This document shows positions 1 through 6,313 of a stretch of 8,687 bases of DNA, in pieces. The stretch is from Clostridia bacterium (GTDB lineage Bacteria; Bacillota; Clostridia; Christensenellales; Aristaeellaceae), in NCBI GenBank assembly GCA_016297535.1, contig JAEDGL010000107.1, forward strand, positions 1-8,687, given 5' to 3'. The notes under the pieces were generated by a model, which saw only the letters and a program-made list of their open reading frames with translations, did not search any database and had not been told where the DNA came from. Position 1 is the stretch's first letter. Every line of letters begins with the position of its first letter. The position numbers were made by a program, and so were the translations under genes.

Positions 1-478
1 AGGCGTTGGGCAGCACGAAGCGCGCGTCCTCATTGCTCTTTTCGCCCGCCGCGCCAAGGCGCTGCTGCCAGTCCTCGTACCAGCGCTGCATCTGGGCCAT
101 CTGGCCCTCGTACTGCGCCACCGCGTCCTCGCCCAGCGCCTGGATGGACGGGGGCACGATGTAGCCAAAGCCGTTGGCATAGCTGACATAGCGCTGGCTC
201 TGCACGCTGAAGGAGGCGATGCGGTGCCGGGTGAGCTGCGCCAGCAGCACGCGGCTGACGCCCTCCGCCAGGAAGGTGAAGGACACATGCTCCAGCACGC
301 TTTCATGCCCCATGGACATGATTTTTTCCACAAAGGCGCGTTGATCCTTTTCTTCAATGGCGGTAAGCAGCTTTTCCACATCGCCGCCGGCATAGCACAG
401 CCGCGCGCCAAGGGCGGTCAGCGCCTCGGGATCCACGGTGTGGCGCACCAGCTTTACCTTCTGGGTACATCTGGGCAT
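1..478 (-). CDS. thyX: Flavin-dependent thymidylate synthase ThyX, 3' part outside the window
   Basis: The 159 residues present match the N-terminal part of ThyX, the FAD enzyme that methylates dUMP to dTMP with methylenetetrahydrofolate and NADPH in the cytoplasm. The signature RHR-x7-S is complete: R84-H85-R86, then S94, followed by QRY. The upstream FAD/dUMP segment GHESVLEH lies at residues 57-64. The segment near the window edge, EDARFVLPNA, is also typical. The ATG at 478-476 is preceded by GGGAGG at 492-487 with an 8-base spacer, so this start is well supported. The gene follows mrnC by 17 bases, and its ribosome site fills that gap, so the two are probably cotranscribed. The mrnC-thyX pair is a known neighbourhood in Clostridia, often with cysS and rlmB. 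The C-terminal end is cut by the window, not visibly broken. The function call is very secure. Confidence 0.97.
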   Translation of the reverse strand, partial: MPRCTQKVKLVRHTVDPEALTALGARLCYAGGDVEKLLTAIEEKDQRAFVEKIMSMGHESVLEHVSFTFLAEGVSRVLLAQLTRHRIASFSVQSQRYVSYANGFGYIVPPSIQALGEDAVAQYEGQMAQMQRWYEDWQQRLGAAGEKSNEDARFVLPNA

Positions 479-495
479 GGGGTATTCCTCCCGTA

Positions 496-894
496 TCATT
501 CGTTTTCGGTCAGTTTATACAGCTCCAGAATCCGCTCCTGCCGGCCGGTGAGGTACAGATAGCCCAGCAGCGCCTCCAGCGCGGTTGCGCGGCTGTAGGC
601 GTAGGGATCCTGATTTTTGGGCACATCGTGACGGGCATGCGCGTTTTGCCCCCGGCGAAAAACATCCGCTTCCTCCGGGGTAAGATGCGGCTCCACAAGC
701 GCCGCGCAGCGCGCCTGAGCGCCCGCGTTTACCCGCTGCACGGCCAACCGGTGCAGCGCGCCTGCCCTGGCCTGCGAAAAAAGCAGCTGCTGGCGCGTAA
801 GCAGATCCCACACGGTATCGCCCACAAAGGCCAGCGAAAGCGGATTTTTCAGCCGCGCCTGCTGCGCGGAAAGCGGCTGAGGCAACAAGGTCAA
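496..894 (-). CDS. mrnC: Mini-ribonuclease III (MrnC), RNase III-like domain without dsRNA-binding domain
   Basis: In Bacillus subtilis MrnC matures the ends of 23S rRNA precursors by cutting double-stranded RNA. The protein is a single RNase III catalytic domain. Visible landmarks are LAFVGDTVWDLL with the catalytic Asp (residue 26 from the TTG start), the RRGQNAHA...PKNQ segment, and ATALEALLGYLYLTG with the catalytic Glu (residue 107). No dsRBD follows, as expected for the Mini-III family of about 130-145 residues. I chose the TTG at 894-892. It gives 132 residues, leaves about 22 residues before VGD as in the B. subtilis protein, and has GAGG at 908-905. The reading frame remains open to a GTG at 945 (149 residues), but that start has no ribosome site and would add an unfamiliar N-terminus. 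The gene lies just downstream of cwlD (stop at 961-959) and upstream of thyX, probably in one operon. The family call is secure; the start is moderate. Confidence 0.93.
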   Translation of the reverse strand: MTLLPQPLSAQQARLKNPLSLAFVGDTVWDLLTRQQLLFSQARAGALHRLAVQRVNAGAQARCAALVEPHLTPEEADVFRRGQNAHARHDVPKNQDPYAYSRATALEALLGYLYLTGRQERILELYKLTENE

Positions 895-958
895 GGAAAC
901 AACGCCTCGCTTTCGTGCACATTGGTGCAGTATCCATGATAGCACGAAAACGCTTGAT

Positions 959-1720
959 TTACAACCGCTTTGACGTACTTTTCCAAACCGTTTTCGCCCT
1001 CAGCTCCAGCCAGCTTTCCAGCCCGTCGGCCACGGCCTGGGCGATGCGGCGCTGATAGGTTTCGTCCAGCAGCAGCTTTTCCTCCGCCGCGTTGGATAAA
1101 AAGCCACATTCCACCAGCGCGGCGGGCAGGCCGGTGTTGCGAAGCACATAATAATCTCCCGCGTTGGCCTGGCGCGGCCTGGACGGACAAAGGATGCGGA
1201 CGAGGGATTCCTGCAGCGCCCCGGCCAGCAGCCGCCCCGCGTCCGCGCCGCGCTGGTAAAACACCTGCGGCCCGCTTTCGCGCCGGTCCCTGTACTCGTT
1301 GAGATGAATGCTGAGAAACACATCCGCCCCCGCCTCCTCGGCCAGATCCAGCCGCTTTTGCAAATCGGCGCGCTTGCGGGCTTTGCCGCTGCCCTCCCGG
1401 CTGAGGCATACGTCCTGCGTGCGGGTAAGCACCACGCTTGCGCCGCGCTCGGTCAGCGCCTGCTCCACCGCCTGCGCAATCTGCAGGGTCAGCTCCTTTT
1501 CCCATACGCCGCTGTCGCGGGCGCGCGCGCCGCCATCATAGCCGCCGTGGCCGGGATCGATTGCCACGGTGAGGCCCTGGAGCGACCCGCCCGATACGGT
1601 CGCAACCTCCTGCTCCGGGTTCATCCACAGCCCCAGCGCAATGAACGACAGCACAATCAGCGTGCCAATGCGTAATCTTTGCAGGCGATTTGTTACAAGC
1701 CTCGCAGTGAATTGTTTCAT
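959..1720 (-). CDS. cwlD: N-acetylmuramoyl-L-alanine amidase, CwlD-like (Amidase_3)
   Basis: This is a zinc amidase that cleaves the bond between N-acetylmuramic acid and the peptide stem of peptidoglycan. CwlD of Bacillus and Clostridium makes muramic-delta-lactam in spore cortex. The 253 residues begin with a basic segment and a single hydrophobic helix (about 19-33) that acts as signal or membrane anchor, so the catalytic domain is outside the membrane. Amidase_3 landmarks follow in order: DPGHGG (H58), a Glu in VWEKEL (E74), LSIHLNEY (H139), and LVECGFLSN (E204). These give the His-Glu-His zinc set and the catalytic Glu. The size, anchor and close match to the CwlD motif order favour CwlD over larger autolysins with SH3 or SPOR domains, which are absent. 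The ATG at 1720 has a perfect AAGGAGG at 1734-1728 with a 7-base spacer. It is the first gene of the leftward run and its upstream region is the DnaA-box array. I could not identify a convincing sigma-E or sigma-G promoter. The enzyme class is very secure; the cwlD role is likely. Confidence 0.92.
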   Translation of the reverse strand: MKQFTARLVTNRLQRLRIGTLIVLSFIALGLWMNPEQEVATVSGGSLQGLTVAIDPGHGGYDGGARARDSGVWEKELTLQIAQAVEQALTERGASVVLTRTQDVCLSREGSGKARKRADLQKRLDLAEEAGADVFLSIHLNEYRDRRESGPQVFYQRGADAGRLLAGALQESLVRILCPSRPRQANAGDYYVLRNTGLPAALVECGFLSNAAEEKLLLDETYQRRIAQAVADGLESWLELRAKTVWKSTSKRL

Positions 1721-1727
1721 TTTCTTT

Positions 1728-1734
1728 CCTCCTT
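1728..1734 (-). promoter_or_regulatory. Strong ribosome-binding site of cwlD
   Basis: AAGGAGG on the minus strand, fully complementary to the anti-Shine-Dalgarno core, 7 bases before the ATG at 1720. It fixes the start of the amidase gene and the right border of the leftward gene run. Confidence 0.9.
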
Positions 1735-1982
1735 TTTTGCTTTTTTATATCAATGTCCAAAACGGATTTTATTTGCTCCAGATCTTCCTTTTCGATTGTG
1801 GAAAAACGGCTTCGGGAAATTGCGCGAATGCCGCTGAAGCAAGGCTTTGCGGGATGGCCGGGTTTTCCACGCCCTGCTCGCCGGGATGGTTGAAAACCCA
1901 CCTGGATTTTATGCAGTCATGCGATGGAAGATACTTGGGATTTCCACAGTTTCCACATGGTTTTCCACAGAAAAAGCCTTGA

Positions 1983-1996
1983 TTTTGCTTGCAAAA
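1983..1996. repeat. Palindrome TTTTGCTTGCAAAA between two convergent DnaA boxes
   Basis: TTTTGC and GCAAAA are separated by two bases. The palindrome is flanked by an exact plus-strand box (1961-1969) on the left and an exact minus-strand box (2006-2014) on the right, so the middle of the array has approximate dyad symmetry. It could be a protein site or simply part of the array; no function is claimed. Confidence 0.5.
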
Positions 1997-2005
1997 ACGC
2001 ATTGA

Positions 2006-2099
2006 TGTGGAAAACTCGATGTGGAGATTCCTCTGCATAATGAGTTTTCCACATACGGAACCTCTGTGGAAAACCATGGTCTTTTTGTGGAAAACTCGA
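2006..2099. repeat. 14-base direct repeat TGTGGAAAACTCGA, two copies
   Basis: Copies are at 2006-2019 and 2086-2099. They extend the DnaA box by five bases. A third box at 2045-2053, in inverted orientation, shares part of this flank (GAGTTTTCCACA at 2042-2053). Two further boxes share a different flank, GGTTTTCCACAG (1959-1970, and 2064-2075 inverted). Conservation beyond the 9-mer suggests duplication of box units or a wider binding preference. Confidence 0.7.
2044..2074. repeat. Inverted pair of DnaA boxes, 10-base arms
   Basis: GTTTTCCACA at 2044-2053 and its perfect reverse complement TGTGGAAAAC at 2065-2074 are separated by 11 bases. The pair lies within the array. The arms are DnaA boxes, and there is no T tract, so I do not call it a terminator. 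Confidence 0.7.
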
Positions 2100-2220
2100 G
2101 GAAAAAGTTATGACTGTTTGCAATGGTTTATGACCCATTTGTAACATTTGCGCAGACTCCAGGACGATTGCAAACGTAATTTGTTATTTGGTTTCTTTTT
2201 AGTCCTCATTTTCCATCAAA
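2100..2220. other. AT-rich stretch beside the DnaA boxes; possible unwinding element
   Basis: No gene is supported here. The last 44 bases (2177-2220) are about three-quarters A+T by hand count, very different from the GC-rich genes around them. The stretch also holds a repeated TTATGAC (2108-2114 and 2128-2134, 20 bases apart) and a 9-base inverted repeat GTTTGCAAT / ATTGCAAAC (2116-2124 and 2167-2175). In bacterial origins an AT-rich unwinding element lies next to the DnaA boxes, so the position fits. I do not see a convincing run of DnaA-trio (TAG-like) triplets. It could also hold the promoter of the rightward genes, but I found no good -35/-10 pair. Confidence 0.4.
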
Positions 2221-2317
2221 CCGGATGGAGCTCCTGCGCCCCCGGCAGGACAAGCGGGCCCGGGCGTCGAATGAAAGCAATACGTCATTTTTTGTGCATA
2301 TCAACGGAGGCAACGTC
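2221..2317 (+). other. Leader upstream of the M20-like gene
   Basis: The reading frame of the next gene is open back to an ATG at 2225, but the segment lacks a ribosome site there and encodes nothing family-like, so I treat it as untranslated. It contains a small hairpin (TCCTGC at 2232-2237 pairing with GCAGGA at 2245-2250). GGAGG at 2306-2310 serves the ATG at 2318. Confidence 0.5.
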
Positions 2318-3589
2318 ATGAGTCAGTTTCTGGCCCCCATTAACTACGACCGCGCGCGCGATGTGCTGCGCCGCCTCAGCTTTTACACCGCCTATACGCC
2401 CGCCGGAGCGCAGCAGGCGCTTTCGGTGCTCCGGCAGCGCTATCCGTCCATTTTTCAGCGCATGGAGGAAAAGAGCTTCCAAAACGGCGCCATCCTGCTG
2501 GAAATGTCCGGCGGCACGCATGCGCCGCTGATTTTTGTATCCCATCTGGATGCGCCGGCCGCCCCCGAAACAGCCGAATGCGCGCATGAGCACCCCATGG
2601 GCGTGCCGCTTTCGCGCGCGCATCTGGTAACGCTTCTGGAGGCGCTGGAGGCGCTGCTTAACGAAGGCTATCTGCCCGGCGGCGATCTGATACTGGCGCT
2701 CAGCTTTGACGGCCTCAGCGGCGGCGCGGGCGCAGCGGCCATTGCCGCGCATCTGAAGGCGCGCAGCATTGTTCCCTGTCTGGTTTTGGACTATGGCGGG
2801 TATGCTACCATGGACGCCTTCCGCACCTATCTGCCCAAAAACGCGCCGCTGGCGCTGATTGGCATTACCGAAAAGGGTGAGCTGCAGGGTGTTGTAGCAG
2901 CGGACGAGGCCGTAGCCGCGCGGCGGGCCCTGCGCCGTCCCCTGGATGAGCTGCTGCGCGCCGGGCAGCGGCTGGTGCGCCGTCCGCATCACGCCAGGCT
3001 GTGCAAGGCCAGCGAGCAAATGCTGCAGGCGCTTGGCGCCAGGGCGCCCCTGTTGCAGCGCTGGCTGGTTGGCCATCCCCGGCTCACGTTTCCGCTGATC
3101 CGGCATTTGTGGCGCAAGCGCGCCATTATGCGGCAGTTTTTCTGGTCGGAGCGCACCATCTACGCGCTGTCGGCCGGCGGCAGCCCGCAGGATCCCGCCC
3201 CGCGCGGGGAGCTGTTCGTCCGCCAGACGCTGATTCCCGGCCAGAAGACGGACGGCTACCGCCGGCATCTGCGCGCGCTGGTGCGAAATGCCGATCTCAG
3301 GCTTTCCTTCCCCGTGTCGCTTGACGCCAGCGCGCGCTCCGAGCCCCGGGGCGAGGCGTGGGACGCGCTTTCCACCGCCATCGAGATCCAGTTTGACCGC
3401 GTGGTCATCGTGCCCTGCCTGAGCCCCTTTGTAACCGATGGCCGGTTCTACGCCCCGCTGGGCGGCAACGTCTACCGTTTTTCGCCGTTTCTGGTAACGG
3501 GAGACGAGGCGCTGCGGGGCCTGTGCACCGTAACGGATGCTACGCTGCAAACCGCGGTGCAGTTCTTCCGCTCGATGCTCTCCATCTAA
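2318..3589 (+). CDS. M20-family peptidase homologue, probably a catalytically inactive pseudoenzyme
   Basis: The 423 residues follow the layout of M20 metallopeptidases of the PM20D1/carboxypeptidase type over their whole length. VSHLDAP (residues 75-80) aligns with the metal-binding HxD motif. The block ALLNEGYLPGGDLILALSFD (111-131) and GGAGAAAIAAHL (135-146) align with the second metal-binding block. LVLDYGG (155-161), ITEKGE, ERTIYAL (278-284), TDGRFY (373-378) and VYRFSPF (385-391) are further landmarks. Several active-site residues are missing. The usual DDK Asp is replaced in VPLSRAH (97-102), the Glu-Glu pair including the general base reads FDGLSGG (130-136), the GGHSS-like His motif is absent, and the C-terminal IHG-xNE His is replaced by LCTVTDA. 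Only H76, D78 and D158 of the expected set remain. It therefore probably does not hydrolyse peptides, though the fold may still bind a ligand. The start at 2318 was chosen for GGAGG 7 bases upstream. It is the first rightward gene after the DnaA-box array, 18 bases before the next gene. Family placement is likely; loss of activity is inference. Confidence 0.7.
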   Translation: MSQFLAPINYDRARDVLRRLSFYTAYTPAGAQQALSVLRQRYPSIFQRMEEKSFQNGAILLEMSGGTHAPLIFVSHLDAPAAPETAECAHEHPMGVPLSRAHLVTLLEALEALLNEGYLPGGDLILALSFDGLSGGAGAAAIAAHLKARSIVPCLVLDYGGYATMDAFRTYLPKNAPLALIGITEKGELQGVVAADEAVAARRALRRPLDELLRAGQRLVRRPHHARLCKASEQMLQALGARAPLLQRWLVGHPRLTFPLIRHLWRKRAIMRQFFWSERTIYALSAGGSPQDPAPRGELFVRQTLIPGQKTDGYRRHLRALVRNADLRLSFPVSLDASARSEPRGEAWDALSTAIEIQFDRVVIVPCLSPFVTDGRFYAPLGGNVYRFSPFLVTGDEALRGLCTVTDATLQTAVQFFRSMLSI

Positions 3590-3592
3590 CCC

Positions 3593-3600
3593 GGGGGAGG
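3593..3600 (+). promoter_or_regulatory. Ribosome-binding site that defines a TTG start
   Basis: GGGGGAGG lies 7 bases before the TTG at 3608. No ATG or GTG with a better site is nearby, and the hydrophobic N-terminus begins directly at this TTG, so the rare start is well supported. Confidence 0.8.
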
Positions 3601-3607
3601 TTGTTTT

Positions 3608-5593
3608 TTGGCTGGTCTCCTTTATTTTGCGCTTTTCCTTGCGGGCGGCGTGTTCATTGCCCGCATGCTGCTTCCGCGCGTCCGCCCCATCAAAAGGGCG
3701 TATCTGGGCGTTTCGCTGGGCGTGCTTTTGCTGATGTGGCTGCCGGTGCTGTGGGCGTATGCGTTTTGCTTTGGCGCGCTTTCGCATGCGCTGGCCGCGG
3801 GTACCCTGCTGGGGCTGTGCGGCGTTTCGTGGGCGGCGCGCGACCGGAGGGATGCCCTTTGCTTTGATGAAAGGGAGTGCCGGTCGCTGCGCACGCTTTT
3901 GCTGCTTGTGCTTCCGCTGTGCGTGCTGGGCGGCTATCTGCAGTACACGCATTCCATCCGCCAGGCGGCGGACGGCAGCCTGCACGTAGGGCAGAGCACC
4001 TACGGCGATCTGTCGCTGCATCTGGCGGTGGCCACCAGCATTGTGGGGGCCCGGTTTCCGCTGCACAACAGCCTCATGCTGGGCGCGACCATGGCCTATC
4101 CCTACCTGGCGGATTCCATCGCCTCCACCCTGCTGGTGTTTGGCATGAAGCTCAACCACGCCATGGCCGTCACCGGCACGCTGATGATGGCGCTGGTGTT
4201 TTTTGGCTACGCGCTGTTGTGCATGCAGCTGTGCCGGTGGAAGGGCGCGGCGGCGCTTGCGTTTTTTCTTTTGTTTCTCAACGGCGGCCTGGGGTTTTTC
4301 TACACCATCGACGCCACGGTGGAAAACGGCGTGGTAACCGGCTTTGGGGATCATCTGCGCACCGTCATGGAGGGGTATTACCAGACCCCCACCAACCAGC
4401 CGGACCCGCACAATCTGCGCTGGGTCAACCTGATCTGCGATATGCTGCTGCCCCAGCGCGGCATTCTGGGCGGCTGGACCATGCTGATGCCCGCGCTCAA
4501 CCTGCTGCTTCCCCCGCTCACCCGGCGGCGCATGCCCGGCCTGCGCGCGCTGGTGCTGCTGGGGCTGTTTGCCGGCGGCCTGCCGCTGATTCACACGCAC
4601 AGCTATCTGGCGCTGGTACTGTTCAGTGCGGGCGCGTGCGCGTATCATGTGATCACCGCCAGGGGAGCCCGGTGGCAGGCGTTTCGTCCGTGGCTGATTT
4701 ACGGGGCCATTGCCGCCGCGCTGTCGCTGCCGCAGCTGATTGCCTTTACCTTTGTGCAGGCCACGGGCAGCGATCATTTTCTGCGCTTTCAGTTCAACTG
4801 GTGCAACAACCGCGGCGGCGGGGGACTGGTGGATGGGTACCTGTGGTTTTACATCAAAAACATCGGCCTGCCCTATCTGCTGATTCTGCTGGCCCTGTGC
4901 CGCCGGAAACCCCGGGGACAGGCCCTGCCGGACGAATGCTACCAGAACCGGCTGATTGCCTGCGGCGCGTTTCTGATTTACGGCGTGGCGGAGCTGATTC
5001 TGTTCCAGCCCAACGAGTACGACAACAACAAGCTGCTGTATGTGTGGTTTCTGCTGTGCCTGCCCATGGCGGCGGATTACGCCCTGGAGGTGTGGCAGCG
5101 CCTGCGCGGCCTTGGGGGACGGCGGCTGATTGCCGCGGGCTTTGTAGTGGTGTGCTTTTCCTCCGCCGCGCTTACGGTGGCGCGCGAATGTGTGAGCGAT
5201 TATCACGCCTATTCCGCCGTGGATGTGGAAACGGCGGAATACATTGAGCAGCACACCCCGCCGCACAGCGTGTTTCTCACCGGCAACCAGCACCTAAACC
5301 CCGTCAGCTCCCTGGCCGGGCGCACCATTTTGTGCTCCAGCGACCTGTACCTGTATTTTCACGGCTTTAACACCGGGGAGCGCCGCGCGGAAATAACGGC
5401 TTTTTACGCCAATCCCGCCCAAAACCTTGACCTGCTGCGCAAGTATCAGGTACAATACATCTATGTCAGCCCCTACGAGCGCAGCCAGCAGCTTCTGGAC
5501 GAGGACGCGCTGGAACGCCTGTTCCCGCTTTTGTTTGAAACCGCGGGGGGGCACAACCGCATTTTCGAGGTGCCGGAGGAATACCGCAAATGA
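3608..5593 (+). CDS. Large polytopic membrane protein, GT-C glycosyltransferase-like
   Basis: The 661-residue protein has many hydrophobic helices over roughly residues 1-520, then a soluble C-terminal domain of about 130 residues. After the early helices comes an external loop with STYGDLSLHLA (Asp134), followed by a FPLHNSLMLGATMAYPYL-type segment. Such an acidic residue in an early periplasmic loop before a FP...YP stretch is typical of GT-C enzymes, which move sugars from polyprenyl-phosphate carriers on the outer membrane face. Other marked loops are NQPDPHNLRW and FQPNEYDNNK. The C-terminal part contains FLTGNQHLNPVSSLAGR and YIYVSPYER, as in other large GT-C-like proteins. The start is TTG with a strong ribosome site. 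The stop overlaps the next start (ATGA), and a GtrA-family protein follows two genes on, which supports a role in glycan or lipid-linked sugar metabolism. I cannot name the substrate. An uncharacterised membrane family with the same architecture is possible. GT-C type: moderate confidence. Confidence 0.6.
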   Translation: MAGLLYFALFLAGGVFIARMLLPRVRPIKRAYLGVSLGVLLLMWLPVLWAYAFCFGALSHALAAGTLLGLCGVSWAARDRRDALCFDERECRSLRTLLLLVLPLCVLGGYLQYTHSIRQAADGSLHVGQSTYGDLSLHLAVATSIVGARFPLHNSLMLGATMAYPYLADSIASTLLVFGMKLNHAMAVTGTLMMALVFFGYALLCMQLCRWKGAAALAFFLLFLNGGLGFFYTIDATVENGVVTGFGDHLRTVMEGYYQTPTNQPDPHNLRWVNLICDMLLPQRGILGGWTMLMPALNLLLPPLTRRRMPGLRALVLLGLFAGGLPLIHTHSYLALVLFSAGACAYHVITARGARWQAFRPWLIYGAIAAALSLPQLIAFTFVQATGSDHFLRFQFNWCNNRGGGGLVDGYLWFYIKNIGLPYLLILLALCRRKPRGQALPDECYQNRLIACGAFLIYGVAELILFQPNEYDNNKLLYVWFLLCLPMAADYALEVWQRLRGLGGRRLIAAGFVVVCFSSAALTVARECVSDYHAYSAVDVETAEYIEQHTPPHSVFLTGNQHLNPVSSLAGRTILCSSDLYLYFHGFNTGERRAEITAFYANPAQNLDLLRKYQVQYIYVSPYERSQQLLDEDALERLFPLLFETAGGHNRIFEVPEEYRK

Positions 5594-5805
5594 CACGCTT
5601 TCTGCGCTACGCCATGGAGCACGGCCGCAAGATCCGCGCCGTGTTTGTGCTTAACGGACAGCTGATGCAGAAAACCGTTTCCGTTGCCGGCTATCAGGAC
5701 GAAAGCGTCTCCCTGTGCTTTGACGGCAAAAAAAAGCCGGTGGTGCTGCCCATGGCGGATCTGCTAAGCTGCGATTACGCCCGCGGCGACCACGGCGAGG
5801 AATAG
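5590..5805 (+). CDS. Small conserved-looking protein of 71 residues, unknown function
   Basis: The start codon overlaps the stop of the membrane protein gene (ATGA at 5590-5593), a sign of translational coupling and a reason to accept so short a gene. The protein is soluble, with a basic N-terminal segment (FLRYAMEHGRKIR), then alternating hydrophobic residues suggesting a small beta-barrel (AVFVLNGQ, KTVSVAGYQ, SVSLCFDGKKKPVVLP), and an acidic tail. The spacing of strands, and the motif pattern of a modification-sensing loop followed by a lysine run, recall small Sm-like or WYL-like barrels, but I do not recognise a family and do not assign one. It lies between the GT-C-like protein and GtrA, 16 bases before the latter, so it belongs to the same transcription unit. 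It could be a small regulator or accessory factor of that unit; this is a guess from position. Confidence 0.6.
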   Translation: MTRFLRYAMEHGRKIRAVFVLNGQLMQKTVSVAGYQDESVSLCFDGKKKPVVLPMADLLSCDYARGDHGEE

Positions 5806-5821
5806 GAGAGGATGAAACCCC

Positions 5822-6313
5822 ATGATTCGCAAAATCCAGAGCTGGCTGGAAAGCCACCAGAAGGAATACGAGCTTCTGCGTTACCTGATCGCCGGGGGCC
5901 TGACCACGCTGCTCAGCCTGATCGTAAGCTACGGCATGTGCTTTCTGCTGGCCGAGCGCCCGCCCTACAGTGGCCGCCTGACCGGCTGGATCATCGATTC
6001 CATCAACTGCGCCACGCCCGCGCAGCTTTCCATTGCCAACACGGTTTCGTGGATCATTGCGGTGCTGTTTGCCTTCTGGATCAACCGCGTGATGGTGTTT
6101 CAGGTAAAGGGCGGCAGCACGGCCAAAATCGGCACGGAGCTGGTGCAGTTTGCGCTGGGCCGGCTGCTGAGCTTTGTGCTGTTTGAGCAGGGCATTATGC
6201 TGCTGCTGAAATGGCTGGGCGTAAGCAATGTGATCAACCGCATCATCGTGCTGATTTTTGTGATGGTGTTCAACTACGTGATCAGCAAATTCTGGATTTT
6301 CAAAAAGGGCTGA
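5822..6313 (+). CDS. GtrA-family membrane protein
   Basis: The 163 residues fit the GtrA family (PF04138), small four-helix membrane proteins thought to move or present polyprenyl-phosphate-linked sugars across the cytoplasmic membrane. The N-terminal motif ELLRYLIAGGLTTLLSLIVSYG (about residues 17-38) with RYLIAG-TT is characteristic. The second helix carries NTVSWIIAVLFAFWINRVMVF, with the family's FxxNR-x-xVF end. The C-terminal helix ends FNYVISKFWIFKKG, again typical. The ATG at 5822 is preceded by AGGAGAGG at 5804-5811 with a 10-base spacer; an ATG at 5812 belongs to another frame. It is the last gene of the rightward unit, and its job fits the upstream GT-C-like protein. The final 14 bases overlap the end of the convergent YlbJ-like gene. 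The family is very likely; the sugar is unknown. Confidence 0.92.
   Translation: MIRKIQSWLESHQKEYELLRYLIAGGLTTLLSLIVSYGMCFLLAERPPYSGRLTGWIIDSINCATPAQLSIANTVSWIIAVLFAFWINRVMVFQVKGGSTAKIGTELVQFALGRLLSFVLFEQGIMLLLKWLGVSNVINRIIVLIFVMVFNYVISKFWIFKKG

Larger units (their letters stand above)
1797..2094. other. Cluster of DnaA boxes; candidate replication origin or DnaA-titration site
   Basis: The 9-mer TTTTCCACA fits the DnaA-box consensus TTWTNCACA. It occurs six times exactly: plus strand at 1961-1969 and 2045-2053; minus strand (TGTGGAAAA) at 1797-1805, 2006-2014, 2065-2073 and 2086-2094. One-mismatch copies are at 1863-1871 (TTTTCCACG), 1940-1948 (ATTTCCACA) and 1949-1957 (GTTTCCACA), all plus strand. 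A weak copy is at 2020-2028. Three exact boxes start 20 and 21 bases apart (2045, 2065, 2086), about two helical turns. The region is non-coding and less GC-rich than its surroundings, and genes on both sides read away from it. This is seen directly. That DnaA binds here follows from the consensus. Whether it is oriC, a second origin lobe, or a regulatory cluster like those in B. subtilis cannot be decided from the window, which contains no dnaA or dnaN. Confidence 0.85.

Noticed and set aside
324..380. Two further TTTTCCACA sequences (324-332, 372-380)
   Set aside because: They lie inside thyX and arise from the common codon run GTG GAA AAR; a third isolated copy at 7168-7176 sits in the start region of the ylbJ-like gene. 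Not counted as part of the array.
1940..2099. Repeats as a CRISPR array or plasmid-type iterons
   Set aside because: Repeat units are only 9-14 bases, lie in both orientations with uneven spacing, and no cas or rep gene is present; the core fits the DnaA box better.
2225..2317. Upstream ATG at 2225 as start of the M20-like gene
   Set aside because: No ribosome site and a non-family N-terminal extension; GGAGG with proper spacing supports the ATG at 2318.
3877..5247. Open frame of 456 codons on the plus strand inside the membrane protein gene
   Set aside because: Low-complexity Ala/Arg/Gly/His sequence in another frame, without a ribosome site; the membrane protein in the real frame has clear helices.
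2285..5293. Open reading frame of 1002 codons on the minus strand
   Set aside because: It runs antisense to the M20-like and GT-C-like genes, crosses both of them, and encodes a Gln/His/Arg/Gly/Ala-rich sequence without domains. It is a shadow caused by GC-rich third codon positions.
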